Assembly (NCBI GenBank): GCA_949296525.1
Contig: CASFOP010000006.1
Coordinates: forward strand, 1-64,000
DNA length: 64,000 bases
Direction: 5' to 3'
DNA from: an uncultured bacterium
GTDB taxonomy: Bacteria > Elusimicrobiota > Elusimicrobia > Elusimicrobiales > Elusimicrobiaceae
This document shows, in pieces, positions 35,016 to 43,968 of the stretch (position 1 is the first letter of the stretch; each line of letters begins with the position of its first letter). The notes below the pieces were generated by a model. It ran no database searches, had not been told where the DNA came from, and saw nothing but the letters and a program-made list of their open reading frames with translations. Both the position numbers and the translations under genes were made by a program.

Positions 35016-35780
35016 TCACTCCCGCATCAGTTTCATTTGTATGGGCCCGTGGCTGGAGCCGTCCACAAACTGCCGCACATACGGGTTGTCGGTCTTTCTA
35101 AACTCTTCCGGCGTGCCGTAGAGCATAATTTCCCCTTCGTACAAAAAAGCAATATAGTCGGAGATTTTAAACGCCGAGTGCATGTCATGCGTAATCACCA
35201 CCGACGTAATGCCGATTTTCTTTTTCATTTCCAAAATCAAATCGCTGATAATGTCCGACATAATGGGGTCCAGCCCCGTGGTGGGCTCATCATACAAAAT
35301 ACATTTCGGGCTGATGGCCAGCACGCGCGCCAGGCTGACGCGTTTGCGCATGCCGCCGGAAAGCTCGGAAGGGTTCAGTTTGGCCACTTCTTCTTTCAGC
35401 CCCACCATGGCCAGTTTTTCTTTAATTACGGCGGGATATTTTTCTTTGGGGATATCCGTCAGATAAGACAGGCCGAAAGCCACATTTTCCCCCACTGTCA
35501 TGGAATCAAACAAAGCCCCTTCCTGAAACAAATACCCGAAATGGCGGCGTACGGCGGCCAGGCGGAAGGGGTTGGTTACCTTGGTAATATCCTTGCCATT
35601 GACCAGTATTTCCCCGCCGTCGCTGTCCAGCAGGCGCATCATACATTTAATCAGCGTGCTTTTGCCCGAGCCGGAACCGCCCAAAATGGAGGTGATTTTG
35701 CCGTCCTCTATTTTCAGGTTTACGTCCCGCAGCACATGATGCGCGCCAAAGCTCTTTTTGAGATGTTTTATCTCTATCAT
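35016..35780 (-). CDS. mlaF: ABC transporter ATPase MlaF
   Basis: ATPase of 254 residues. Walker A GGSGSGKSTL (about residue 36-45), Q-loop, signature LSGGMRKRVSLARVL with the Met-Arg-Lys variant typical of MlaF, Walker B CILYDEPTTGLDP, and switch His in VVITHD. Powers MlaE in phospholipid exchange between inner and outer membrane. It starts directly after mlaE (35781), so the two are coupled. Confidence 0.93.
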   Translation of the reverse strand: MIEIKHLKKSFGAHHVLRDVNLKIEDGKITSILGGSGSGKSTLIKCMMRLLDSDGGEILVNGKDITKVTNPFRLAAVRRHFGYLFQEGALFDSMTVGENVAFGLSYLTDIPKEKYPAVIKEKLAMVGLKEEVAKLNPSELSGGMRKRVSLARVLAISPKCILYDEPTTGLDPIMSDIISDLILEMKKKIGITSVVITHDMHSAFKISDYIAFLYEGEIMLYGTPEEFRKTDNPYVRQFVDGSSHGPIQMKLMRE

Positions 35781-36557
35781 TTAAATCCCGAACGCCGTCA
35801 AAATGGCGGTTAAAAAATAATCCAGCACCAAAATCAGCACAATGCACGTTACCACCGCGCCGGTGGTGGACTTACCCACCCCTTCGGCGCCGCCGCGCGT
35901 GCTGACGCCTTTATAGCAGCACACCGTGGCTATCATAAACGCAAAAATAAACGCCTTAATAAACCCGTGCATAAAGTCTTTCGCGTCCATAAAGGTGGTA
36001 ATGTCGCTTAAATACACTTCCCCGGGCACGCCCAGCGCATACACGGCCACCAAATACCCGCCGATCACGCCGAAAATATTGGAGAACACCGTCAGCACCG
36101 GCATAGTCAATAGAAAAGCCCCCATGCGCGGGATGACCAGGTACTGCGTCGGATTGGTGCCCAGCGTATACAGGGCGTCCAGCTGTTCCGTTACGGCCAT
36201 GGTGCCGATATGCGCTGTCACGGCTGCGCCCGCGCGGCCCGCCACCACCACGCCCGTCAGCACAGGGCCAAGCTCACGGATTAACGAAAAGGAAACAATG
36301 GTACCCACAAAAATCGGGTCGCCGAAAATATTGTTAATGGTATTCCCGGCCTGCAGGGCCAATACCATGCCCGTAAACAGGCTGGTCAGCGCCGTTACGC
36401 CGAAAGAATCCACGCCGATGGTAATGCTTTGCAACACAAACTGTTTAAATTCAAAGCGCGAACGCGCCAGCCAGAACCCGGCCGAGCGCACCATGTCGGC
36501 CGCTCCTCCGGTCTGATCCAGCCAGTTCATCATCACTTTGCCTATTGCCGTAAACAT
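35781..36557 (-). CDS. mlaE: ABC transporter permease MlaE
   Basis: Integral membrane protein of 258 residues with five to six hydrophobic segments and the MlaE signature LGPVLTGVVVAGRAGAAVTA followed by MAVTEQLDAL. Forms the membrane core of the phospholipid transporter with MlaF and MlaD. The start overlaps the alr stop (TAATG). The periplasmic MlaC and outer-membrane MlaA are not in this window, which fits the fused MlaD bridge. Confidence 0.93.
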   Translation of the reverse strand: MFTAIGKVMMNWLDQTGGAADMVRSAGFWLARSRFEFKQFVLQSITIGVDSFGVTALTSLFTGMVLALQAGNTINNIFGDPIFVGTIVSFSLIRELGPVLTGVVVAGRAGAAVTAHIGTMAVTEQLDALYTLGTNPTQYLVIPRMGAFLLTMPVLTVFSNIFGVIGGYLVAVYALGVPGEVYLSDITTFMDAKDFMHGFIKAFIFAFMIATVCCYKGVSTRGGAEGVGKSTTGAVVTCIVLILVLDYFLTAILTAFGI

Positions 36558-37663
36558 TATTCTTGATAAAACCTCGGCACGCGGGGCATAAGAAGCGTGG
36601 TCAGCTCATAATCAATCGTCCCCGCTTTTTGGGCCAGCTCTTTGGCGCGTATTTCCTCCGCGCCCTGCCGGCCGATTAACACCACTTCATCCCCTACCCG
36701 CGCGTCCGGCACGGCAGAAATGTCCACCATGCACATATCCATGGTAATATTGCCCAGCACGCGGCAGCGCACGCCTTTAATCAGCACGTCGGCCTTATTG
36801 GACAGCGCGCGCAAATACCCGTCGCCGTATCCCACGGGAATGGTGGCGACCTTCATAGTACTGGACGCAATAAAACTGCGGTTGTAGCTGATGCTGGCGC
36901 CGGCGGCCACTTCTTTGGCAAACACAATGCGGCTTTTGAAAGAAAGCACCGGCTCAAATCCGTCGGACAAACCAAAAGACGCATGCCCCGCGCGCACCAT
37001 ATCGCAATAGCTGTCCGGCCGCAGCTCTATGGCCGGCGAAGCCGCCATATGAAAGAGTTTTACGGGGATTTTATGCAGGCGCACATTGGTCATCGTATCG
37101 CGGAAATAGCCTATCTGTTCTTCGGTGTAGGCGGGGTCCGTATCCACGCTGGACAGGTGCGTAAACACGCCTTCCAACTCTATAAATTCATCTCCGGCCA
37201 GTTCATGGATAATGTGCATGACGCCGCCGCGGCGCGTGCCGATGCGGCCCATGCCGCTGTCCTGTTTGACGTGGCAGCGGGCTTTTTTGCCCAGTTTACG
37301 CGCGATTTGTTTTATGGCTTTGGCCGCCTCCAGGCTGGCCACGGCCACAGACAAATCATACTTGATCGCGTATTCAAAGGCTTCAAAAGGATAAATGCTG
37401 CCCAATACCAAAATCGGCAGGGTAATGCCCGCGCGGCGCAGCAAAATGCCTTCCTCCACGGAAGCCGCTCCGAAAAACTGGCACAGCTTATGCTCCTGGG
37501 CATACAGCCCTAGGCGTTCGGCCCCGTGCCCGTAGGCATTGGCTTTAAGCACCGCCAATATGTTCACATCCGGCCCGACTTTGGCGCGGATTTTTTGCAA
37601 ATTGCGCCCGTAGGCGCCCAAATTAATATCTGCCCAGGTAGGGCGCAAAAAAGGAATATCCAC
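36557..37663 (-). CDS. alr: Alanine racemase
   Basis: PLP enzyme of 368 residues making D-alanine for peptidoglycan. PLP lysine Lys40 in VLKANAYGHG, cofactor/phosphate region further on, and the catalytic Tyr region ISYNRSFIAS. N-terminus begins RPTWADINLGAY, as usual. It starts 3 nt after the dnaB stop and overlaps mlaE. A second alanine-racemase-fold protein (YggS type) is at 52.7 kb but lacks the C-terminal domain. Confidence 0.94.
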   Translation of the reverse strand: MDIPFLRPTWADINLGAYGRNLQKIRAKVGPDVNILAVLKANAYGHGAERLGLYAQEHKLCQFFGAASVEEGILLRRAGITLPILVLGSIYPFEAFEYAIKYDLSVAVASLEAAKAIKQIARKLGKKARCHVKQDSGMGRIGTRRGGVMHIIHELAGDEFIELEGVFTHLSSVDTDPAYTEEQIGYFRDTMTNVRLHKIPVKLFHMAASPAIELRPDSYCDMVRAGHASFGLSDGFEPVLSFKSRIVFAKEVAAGASISYNRSFIASSTMKVATIPVGYGDGYLRALSNKADVLIKGVRCRVLGNITMDMCMVDISAVPDARVGDEVVLIGRQGAEEIRAKELAQKAGTIDYELTTLLMPRVPRFYQE

Positions 37664-37666
37664 TTT

Positions 37667-39073
37667 TTACTCCGGCAATACCATGACCCCTTCTTCCGCC
37701 GGGCCCATCACTTGGTTTTCCGGCGCGGGATTGGTAAACAAAGTATATTCGCTGATAAAATTCAAATCTATGTCGCCCACCGGCCCGTTGCGCTGTTTGG
37801 CGATAATCAGTGTGGCTTTGCGCTTAAGGCTTTCATCGTCGCGCTTATAATACCCTTCGCGGTGAATCAGGGCCACCACGTCGGCATCCTGCTCAATGGA
37901 GCCGGATTCGCGCAGGTCGGAAAGCTGGGGCTTGTTGTCCAAACGGCTTTTGTCCTCGTTCTTACGGCTGAGCTGCGAAAGGGCCAGCACGGGCACGTTT
38001 AAATTGCGCGCCAGCTCTTTGAGCATGCGGGAAATTTCGGACACTTCCTGCTGACGGCTTTCGGCGCGGCCCGAGGAACGTATCAGCTGCAAATAGTCTA
38101 TGATAATCAGGCCCAGCGTCTTACCCTGCTTAGCCAGCTCATTGGCCAGGCGGCGCGAACGCATGCGGATTTCGGTAATGGTAATGCCCGGGGTATCGTC
38201 AATATACATCGGCGCTTCAGCCAGGCGGGCCAGCTCGCGCGTGAGGTCTTTCCATTTGTTGCGCGGGAAATAGCCGTTGCGCACCTGGTGCACCTCGGCC
38301 ATGGCGGCCGAGCACAACATACGTTCATAAATGGAATGGCGGCCCATTTCCAGCGAAAAAATAGCCGTCGGCACCCCGCAGTTAACGCAGGCGTGGTGGG
38401 CAATGTTCAAAGCCAGCGCGGTTTTACCCTGGCTGGGGCGCGCGCCCAAAATAATCAAATCAGACTTGCGGAAACCGCCCGTTTTATAGTCAAACTCCGT
38501 AAAACCGGTCGGCACGCCTTTGACAGGGTTTTTGTCCAAATGGGCCTTTTCTATCATTTCCATGACTTCCACGGCCAAATCCTTGGACGCAACAAACCCC
38601 TTTAAATCCTGCTTCTGGCTGAGTTTAAAAATCTGCTCCTGGGCGATATCTATGAGTTTTTCGGGTTCTTCTTCCTCTTTATAGCATTCCTGCACCAGGC
38701 TGGTGGCAGTACGGATTAAGTCGCGCACCAAAAATTTATTGTAAACGATTTGCGCGTAATGCTCCACATGTGCTGCAGTGGAAACTTTATTAATCAAATC
38801 CGTCAGGTACAGCTCTCCCCCCACCTGCAAAAGCAGGTTTTGGGTTTTGAGCTCTTCGGTCAGCGTAACGAGGTCCACGGCCTGGTTTTTATCGGCCAGG
38901 GTTTTCATGGCGGAGAAAATCTTTTTGTGTGCGTCTTTATAAAAATGTTCCGGTTTTAAAATGTCCAGCGCGCGCTCCACCGCGTCGCTTTCCATCAGCA
39001 TGGAGCCCAGCACGGCCATTTCCGCGTCTATGGCCTGGGGCGGGATTTTCTCTTCCAACAAATTGCTCGGCAT
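37667..39073 (-). CDS. dnaB: Replicative DNA helicase DnaB
   Basis: Hexameric helicase of 468 residues. N-terminal DnaB domain (PPQAIDAEMAVLGSMLMES), then a RecA core with Walker A GARPSQGKTALALNIAHHA (about residue 212), the LIIIDYLQLI Walker B, and SQLSRKNEDKS. No intein. First gene of a run dnaB-alr-mlaE-mlaF-mlaD-radA. A TACAAT box on the minus strand about 70 nt upstream and a GC-rich hairpin in the leader (about 39106-39132) precede it. Confidence 0.95.
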   Translation of the reverse strand: MPSNLLEEKIPPQAIDAEMAVLGSMLMESDAVERALDILKPEHFYKDAHKKIFSAMKTLADKNQAVDLVTLTEELKTQNLLLQVGGELYLTDLINKVSTAAHVEHYAQIVYNKFLVRDLIRTATSLVQECYKEEEEPEKLIDIAQEQIFKLSQKQDLKGFVASKDLAVEVMEMIEKAHLDKNPVKGVPTGFTEFDYKTGGFRKSDLIILGARPSQGKTALALNIAHHACVNCGVPTAIFSLEMGRHSIYERMLCSAAMAEVHQVRNGYFPRNKWKDLTRELARLAEAPMYIDDTPGITITEIRMRSRRLANELAKQGKTLGLIIIDYLQLIRSSGRAESRQQEVSEISRMLKELARNLNVPVLALSQLSRKNEDKSRLDNKPQLSDLRESGSIEQDADVVALIHREGYYKRDDESLKRKATLIIAKQRNGPVGDIDLNFISEYTLFTNPAPENQVMGPAEEGVMVLPE

Positions 39074-39257
39074 ACGGACCTCTTACCTCTTGCAGCGAAA
39101 ATAAACGGGTTCCCGCCGCATGCGGGGACCGTTGTTTTAATTATTGTAGCAATTTTACAGCCCCCGCGCGGGCCCTTTTTCTACCGGCCGGTAAACATCC
39201 GAGGGCCGGCCTCGTACCCCCCGGAAGCCCAAGCGCAGAAAAACGGTCTATTTTTTA

Positions 39258-39263
39258 TATAAT
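39258..39263 (+). promoter_or_regulatory. -10 element of a leaderless promoter
   Basis: Perfect TATAAT followed by 6 nt and the HIT-protein ATG at 39270. Confidence 0.6.
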
Positions 39264-39269
39264 CAAATT

Positions 39270-39605
39270 ATGAACTGTATATTTTGCGGTATAGTAAGCG
39301 GGGAAGTCAAAAGCCAAATCGTCTATGAAAATGACGACGTGGTGGCGTTTAAGGATTTAAACCCCCAGGCGCCCACCCACCTGTTGATTATCCCCAAAAA
39401 ACACATCAGCCGCCTGGACGAGGCTCAAGACGGCGACGCCGAACTGCTGGGCAAAGTATTGCTGGCCGCCCGCGATTTGGCCAAAAAGTTTGATTTAAAA
39501 GACTTCCGCCTGGTAACCAACAACGGCAAAGGCGCGGGGCAGACGGTGGACCATTTGCATTTCCACCTGATGGCCGGACGGCGCTTTCTGTGGCCGGCGG
39601 GCTGA
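39270..39605 (+). CDS. HIT-family nucleotide hydrolase (HinT-like)
   Basis: Small cytosolic enzyme of 111 residues. N-terminal CIFCGIVSGE (zinc or structural Cys pair of HinT proteins), LIIPKKHISRL, and the histidine triad DHLHFHLMAG with the catalytic central His. Hydrolyses purine nucleoside phosphoramidates in characterised relatives. Monocistronic, apparently leaderless, closed by a bidirectional terminator shared with rex. Confidence 0.92.
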   Translation: MNCIFCGIVSGEVKSQIVYENDDVVAFKDLNPQAPTHLLIIPKKHISRLDEAQDGDAELLGKVLLAARDLAKKFDLKDFRLVTNNGKGAGQTVDHLHFHLMAGRRFLWPAG

Positions 39606-39633
39606 AATACCAATCCACACAAATAGTAAATAT

Positions 39634-39668
39634 ATACCCGTTCCAGTTTTGAGTGGAACGGGTATTTT
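39634..39668. terminator. Bidirectional terminator
   Basis: A twelve-base perfect stem, ATACCCGTTCCA with TGGAACGGGTAT, followed by T runs on both strands. Serves the HIT gene (plus) and rex (minus). Confidence 0.9.
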
Positions 39669-40305
39669 ACCGGCTTTTTAATGTGGCGCAGAGCTGGGCC
39701 AGGCCGGAGGCGATATCCTCCTGCTGCACAGCTACGTCCGGCGGGACGTTTAGTTTGACGGGGGCAAAATTCCATATGGCTTTTACGCCGCAGGCCACCA
39801 AAGTATCCGTAATGCCCTGCGCCGCGGAAACGGGTACGGTCAGAATGGCAATTTGCAGTTTTTTCTCTTCAATTACACTTTTCATCTGTGCGGTATGGTA
39901 AACATGTATACCGTTGATTTCATTGCCTACGCGCTCGGGGTGCGTGTCAAACGCGGCCACGATTTCCAGCCCGTGGTTTTTAAAGCCGGAAAACCCCAAC
40001 AGCGCCGCACCCAAATGGCCCGCACCGATGAGAAAAGCCTTATTCAAATTATCCCAGCCCAAAAAAGTTTCTATGGCGGAAATAGTGCCTTTTACTTTAA
40101 ACCCCGCACGCATTTTGCTGGGCGCACCGACGGCCTGCAAATCCTTTTTAATGACGATGGGCGGCACCTGCGTTTCTTCGGCCAACTCGGTGGAGGACAC
40201 AAGCAGCCTCCCGTAAGCATGCCGGCCATATAATACGCGCAAATATTGAGGCAGACGGCGCACGGTCTGCACACTGACTCCCTTTTTCTTGGAAAACAGC
40301 CCCAT
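39667..40305 (-). CDS. rex: Redox-sensing transcriptional repressor Rex
   Basis: Protein of 212 residues. Winged-helix domain (about 10-85, LPQYLRVLYG, ELAEETQVPPIVIKKDLQAVG), then a Rossmann domain with the NAD(H) motif FLIGAGHLGAALLGFSGF and the C-terminal domain-swap helix. Rex represses fermentation genes when NADH is low. I start at ATG 40305, served by GGAG; the longer frame runs through the promoter. It is divergent from adhE, the classic Rex target. A palindrome over its predicted start site suggests autoregulation. Confidence 0.93.
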   Translation of the reverse strand: MGLFSKKKGVSVQTVRRLPQYLRVLYGRHAYGRLLVSSTELAEETQVPPIVIKKDLQAVGAPSKMRAGFKVKGTISAIETFLGWDNLNKAFLIGAGHLGAALLGFSGFKNHGLEIVAAFDTHPERVGNEINGIHVYHTAQMKSVIEEKKLQIAILTVPVSAAQGITDTLVACGVKAIWNFAPVKLNVPPDVAVQQEDIASGLAQLCATLKSR

Positions 40306-40332
40306 AAATAAGGTTTCTCCTGTGGAAAAACT

Positions 40333-40380
40333 GGATATTTTAATATCCATATAATACCCTTTCAGGCATTTTTTTGTCAA
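40333..40380 (-). promoter_or_regulatory. rex promoter with palindromic operator
   Basis: On the minus strand TTGACA (40375-40380), an 18-nt spacer and TATTAT (40351-40356). Right after it comes GGATATTAAAATATCC (40333-40348), a 7-bp inverted repeat that covers the predicted +1. Nearly the same sequence covers the adhE start site. Confidence 0.6.
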
Positions 40381-40408
40381 GGGGTTCCCCGCCATTATAG
40401 AGGAGATA

Positions 40409-40455
40409 TTGACACTTATTTTGAAAACAGGTATCATATGGATATAAAAATATCT
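40409..40455 (+). promoter_or_regulatory. adhE promoter with matching operator
   Basis: TTGACA (40409-40414), 17-nt spacer, TATCAT (40432-40437), then GGATATAAAAATATCT (40440-40455), which matches the rex palindrome at 14 of 16 positions and lies in the same place relative to the -10. Leader about 55 nt, with AAGGAG before the adhE ATG. Confidence 0.65.
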
Positions 40456-40497
40456 ACAAGCTGTTTTAACAAAGATATTTTGAAAAGGAGAACCGTT

Positions 40498-43143
40498 ATG
40501 GCGGATAAGAAAAAAGCTGCGCCGGCCATCGCCACTGCCGAAGAACTGGCCCATCTGGACCAGATTGTGCAAAAGGTGAAAAAGGCCCAGCGCATTTATG
40601 CAAATTACACCCAGCAGCAGGTGGACAAAATCTTCCGCGCTGCGGCCATCGCCGCCGCGCAAAACCGCATTCCGCTGGCCCAAATGGCCGTGGACGAAAC
40701 GCGCATGGGGGTCATGGAAGACAAGGTAATCAAAAACCAGTTTGCTTCCGAATATATTTACAACCAATATAAAGATACCAAGACCTGCGGCGTGCTGTCT
40801 GACGACGACTCTTTCGGTTATCGCCAGGTGGCCGAACCCATCGGCCTGATTGCGGGTATTATCCCGACGACGAACCCGACCTCTACGGCTATTTTCAAAA
40901 GCCTGTTGGCTTTAAAAACCCGCAACGGCATTATTTTTTCTCCGCATCCGCGTGCCAAAGAATGCACCATTGAAGCGGCACGCATCGTACTTAACGCCGC
41001 GGTAGAAGCCGGCGCACCGGAAGGCATTATCGGCTGGATAGACAACCCGACCATGCCGCTTTCCAACGCGCTGATGCACCACAAAGACATCAACCTCATT
41101 TTGGCCACCGGCGGCCCCGGCATGGTAAAAGCGGCCTACTCCTCCGGCAAACCGGCCATCGGCGTGGGCGCGGGCAATACCCCCGTGGTCATTGACGCCA
41201 CCGCCAACATCAAAATGGCCGTCAGCTCCGTCATTATGAGCAAAACCTTTGACAACGGCACCATTTGCGCCAGCGAACAGTCCGTCATCGTGGAAGATGC
41301 GGTGTACGACAAAGTCAAAAAAGAATTTATTGACCGCGGCTGCCACTTCGTTACCGGCAAAGACCGCAAAAAACTGGCCGAAACCATTGTAAAAGACGGC
41401 AAGCTCAATTCCGCCATTGCGGGCCAGAGCGCCGAAAAAATTGCGGAAATGGCCGGCATTAAAATTCCCGCCGACACCAAAATCTTAATTGCGGAAGCGG
41501 AAAAAGTAAGCGACGAAGAACCCTTCGCCCGCGAAAAACTCTCCCCCGTGCTGGCTTTCTACCGCGCCAAAGATTTTGACCACGCCGTGGAAATCGCCCG
41601 CGCGCTGATTCTGTACGGCGGAGCCGGACACACTTCCGTGCTTTATACCGACGAGGCCAACGAAGCCCACATTGATATTTTCAAAGACATGCCCACCGCC
41701 CGCACTTTAATCAACATGCCTTCTTCCCAGGGCGCCATCGGCGACGTGTACAACTTCAAGCTCGCGCCGTCGCTCACGCTGGGCTGCGGCTCCTGGGGCG
41801 GTAACTCCGTCAGCGAAAATATTGGGGTGAAACATCTTATGAACGTCAAATCCGTCGCGGAACGCCGCGAAAACATGTACTGGTACAAAGTACCGTCCAA
41901 AATCTACTTCAAGCGCGGCGCGCTGGAACAGGCGCTGGCCGAGCTGGCGGGCAAACAGCGCGCTTACATTATTACGGATAAAACCATGGAGCAGCTGGGC
42001 CACGTCCGCGCGGTGGCCGACGTGCTGGAAAACGTGGGTATTAAGTTCCGCGTGTTCTCCAACGTTATCCCCGATCCGAACATTGAAAACGTAACCGAAG
42101 CGCTGACCATTGCCAATTCCTGGCAGCCGGACGTGATTATCGGTCTGGGCGGCGGTTCGGCCATGGACGAAGCCAAAATGGTGTGGCTGATGTATGAAAA
42201 CCCGGATACGAGCTTTGAAGACATCGCCATGCGCTTTATGGATATCCGCAAACGCATTTACGCGGCTCCTCCGCTGGGCAAAAAAGCCGTGATGGTGGCC
42301 ATACCGACCACGTCCGGCACCGGCTCTGAAGTCACGCCGTTTACCATCATCACGGACGAAAAAACGGGCACCAAATACGCCATTACCGACTATGCCTTAA
42401 CGCCGGACATGGCCATTATTGACCCCGAATTCGTGCTGAACATGCCCAAGAGCCTGACGGCTTACTCCGGCCTGGACGTGCTGACCCACGCCATCGAGGC
42501 CTACACCTCCGTGTTCGCCACGAACTTTACCGACGGACAGGCTTTGGAAGCCATGCGCCTGGTGTTTAAATACCTCAGAAGCTCTTACAACAAAGGCGCA
42601 CAGGACATCAATGCCCGCGAAAAAATGCACTATGCGGCCACGATTGCCGGTATGGCCTTTGCCAACGCCTTCCTGGGGCTGTGCCACTCTATGGCGCACA
42701 AACTGGGCGCGATGTATCATGTACCGCACGGTTTGGCCAATGCCATGCTGTTGACCTACGTCATTGAGTTTAACGCCACGGACAAACCCACCAAACAGGG
42801 CCTGTACCCGCAGTACAAATACCCGTTTGTACGCGGCCGCTACGCCAAGATGGTGGACTTCCTGCTGCCCAACAACGGCATGGGCGATGACAAAGACGCC
42901 AAAGTGCAGAAACTCATTGAGATGATTGAATCGCTTAAAAACGACCTCAACATCCCCAAATCCCTCAAAGAATACGGCATACAGGAGAAAGAGTTTCTGG
43001 ACAACCTGGACAAACTCTCCGTGCTGGCCTTTGACGACCAGTGCACCGGCGGCAACGCCCGCTATCCGCTGGTAAGCGAAATCAAAGAGCTGTACCTGAA
43101 AGCTTACTACGGAGAGCCGGTCAAACACAAAAGAAGCAAATAA
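40498..43143 (+). CDS. adhE: Bifunctional acetaldehyde-CoA/alcohol dehydrogenase
   Basis: Protein of 881 residues that turns acetyl-CoA to acetaldehyde and then ethanol, regenerating NAD+; forms spirosomes in relatives. N-terminal ALDH domain (1 to about 450) with the catalytic Cys in NGTICASEQSVIVED. C-terminal iron-dependent ADH (about 460-881) with GGGSAMDEAKMVW, the metal motifs GLDVLTHAIEAY and GLCHSMAHKLGAMYHVPHG. ATG 40498 is chosen because AAGGAG precedes it; an upstream in-frame ATG at 40438 lies in the operator. Divergent from rex, so likely repressed by it. Confidence 0.97.
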   Translation: MADKKKAAPAIATAEELAHLDQIVQKVKKAQRIYANYTQQQVDKIFRAAAIAAAQNRIPLAQMAVDETRMGVMEDKVIKNQFASEYIYNQYKDTKTCGVLSDDDSFGYRQVAEPIGLIAGIIPTTNPTSTAIFKSLLALKTRNGIIFSPHPRAKECTIEAARIVLNAAVEAGAPEGIIGWIDNPTMPLSNALMHHKDINLILATGGPGMVKAAYSSGKPAIGVGAGNTPVVIDATANIKMAVSSVIMSKTFDNGTICASEQSVIVEDAVYDKVKKEFIDRGCHFVTGKDRKKLAETIVKDGKLNSAIAGQSAEKIAEMAGIKIPADTKILIAEAEKVSDEEPFAREKLSPVLAFYRAKDFDHAVEIARALILYGGAGHTSVLYTDEANEAHIDIFKDMPTARTLINMPSSQGAIGDVYNFKLAPSLTLGCGSWGGNSVSENIGVKHLMNVKSVAERRENMYWYKVPSKIYFKRGALEQALAELAGKQRAYIITDKTMEQLGHVRAVADVLENVGIKFRVFSNVIPDPNIENVTEALTIANSWQPDVIIGLGGGSAMDEAKMVWLMYENPDTSFEDIAMRFMDIRKRIYAAPPLGKKAVMVAIPTTSGTGSEVTPFTIITDEKTGTKYAITDYALTPDMAIIDPEFVLNMPKSLTAYSGLDVLTHAIEAYTSVFATNFTDGQALEAMRLVFKYLRSSYNKGAQDINAREKMHYAATIAGMAFANAFLGLCHSMAHKLGAMYHVPHGLANAMLLTYVIEFNATDKPTKQGLYPQYKYPFVRGRYAKMVDFLLPNNGMGDDKDAKVQKLIEMIESLKNDLNIPKSLKEYGIQEKEFLDNLDKLSVLAFDDQCTGGNARYPLVSEIKELYLKAYYGEPVKHKRSK

Positions 43144-43156
43144 GCTGTTTTGAAAG

Positions 43157-43189
43157 AAACCCCCCGTTCGTATGGAACGGGGGTTTTTA
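43157..43189 (+). terminator. Terminator of adhE
   Basis: Stem of about eleven bases (AACCCCCCGTTC region with GAACGGGGGTT) followed by a T run. Confidence 0.85.
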
Positions 43190-43203
43190 TCACCCTCAAA
43201 CCA

Positions 43204-43794
43204 TCACTTATAAGCTGGGTCTATGGATAAAAAATCCCCTCTGGGATAAGCTTGAGGATTTGCATTGCCTATCAAACAGCCAAATCCATCATAAAAGAAA
43301 ATTCTGCCTACCGTCTGATGTCCACATAACGAGGTGCAGACATCGAGAGCAAGTCCATCAGTTCCTATACAGCCTATTTCACCTGCCAAATTTCCATACA
43401 TACGGGATCCCGCCAGCATTTTAGTTAATGAAACTCTTTGAGACGTATCTGTAAGTTTAAATTGTACAAGAACAGAAGAATAATAAGCGGTGTTGGTCAA
43501 AGATATGGTAGGAAAAGAATTTTTATCTTTTTCCAATAATTTGGGCAAATCTATATCCAAATATTGAGTGATATCTTCCACGTTATTAGCGGCAGCAGGA
43601 TAGGCTCCGTTTGCCATAAAATAACGTTCTTCCGCTTCTGCCCAAGCTTTCAAAACAGGCAAATAAGTACTTACTCGGGCCTTGGCTACAATTTTCTGAT
43701 ACTGCGGCACGGCTATGGCAACCAAAATACCAATAATTAAAACAACGACTAACAGCTCTATTAACGTAAATGCGGCGTTTTTCTTGTTCTTCAT
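43204..43794 (-). CDS. Type IV pilin-like protein with poly-T promoter
   Basis: Prepilin of 196 residues. Leader MKNKKNAA, then FTLIELLVVVLIIGILVA with Glu5 and an A-F cleavage site; the helix runs through IAVPQYQKIVAKARVS and then EERYFMANGAYPAAANNVEDI, the pattern shared by pilins of this window. Cys pairs near the C-terminus. ATG 43794 matches the leader of the 54.4-kb paralogue; the longer frame has no support. Its promoter holds a T9 tract between TTGACC and a poor -10, giving a 13-nt spacer, so it may be in an OFF state. Confidence 0.85.
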   Translation of the reverse strand: MKNKKNAAFTLIELLVVVLIIGILVAIAVPQYQKIVAKARVSTYLPVLKAWAEAEERYFMANGAYPAAANNVEDITQYLDIDLPKLLEKDKNSFPTISLTNTAYYSSVLVQFKLTDTSQRVSLTKMLAGSRMYGNLAGEIGCIGTDGLALDVCTSLCGHQTVGRIFFYDGFGCLIGNANPQAYPRGDFLSIDPAYK

Positions 43795-43827
43795 GCGGAA
43801 AGTTTTTATCAAAAAAAAACGGGTCAA
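43795..43827 (-). promoter_or_regulatory. Pilin promoter with T9 spacer tract
   Basis: Minus strand: TTGACC (43822-43827), CG, nine T (43811-43819), GA, then TAAAAA and 8 nt to the ATG. The -35 to -10 spacer is 13 nt, against 17 in the two T13 paralogues. Confidence 0.6.
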
Positions 43828-43935
43828 GCCCCGGCAATTGAACAGCTAAAAAACAAACAGAAAAAACCGGGCACCCCCTTTTAATTCCCCTGCGCCAATT
43901 CCGGACAAACAGCTTGCCAATAAAAGCAGTTTTTG

Positions 43936-43941
43936 TATAAT
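43936..43941 (+). promoter_or_regulatory. -10 box with normal leader
   Basis: TATAAT with TTGCCA 16 nt upstream (43914-43919). The leader is about 25 nt, with GGAG before ATG 43969. Confidence 0.55.
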
Positions 43942-43968
43942 AAAGTATCTTCTTCTTGCGGAGCAGAT

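Noticed and set aside
40456-40475. A canonical Rex site upstream of adhE
   Set aside because: Only one half-site (TTAACAA) is present; the mirrored half is absent. The GGATATT palindrome is a better candidate operator.
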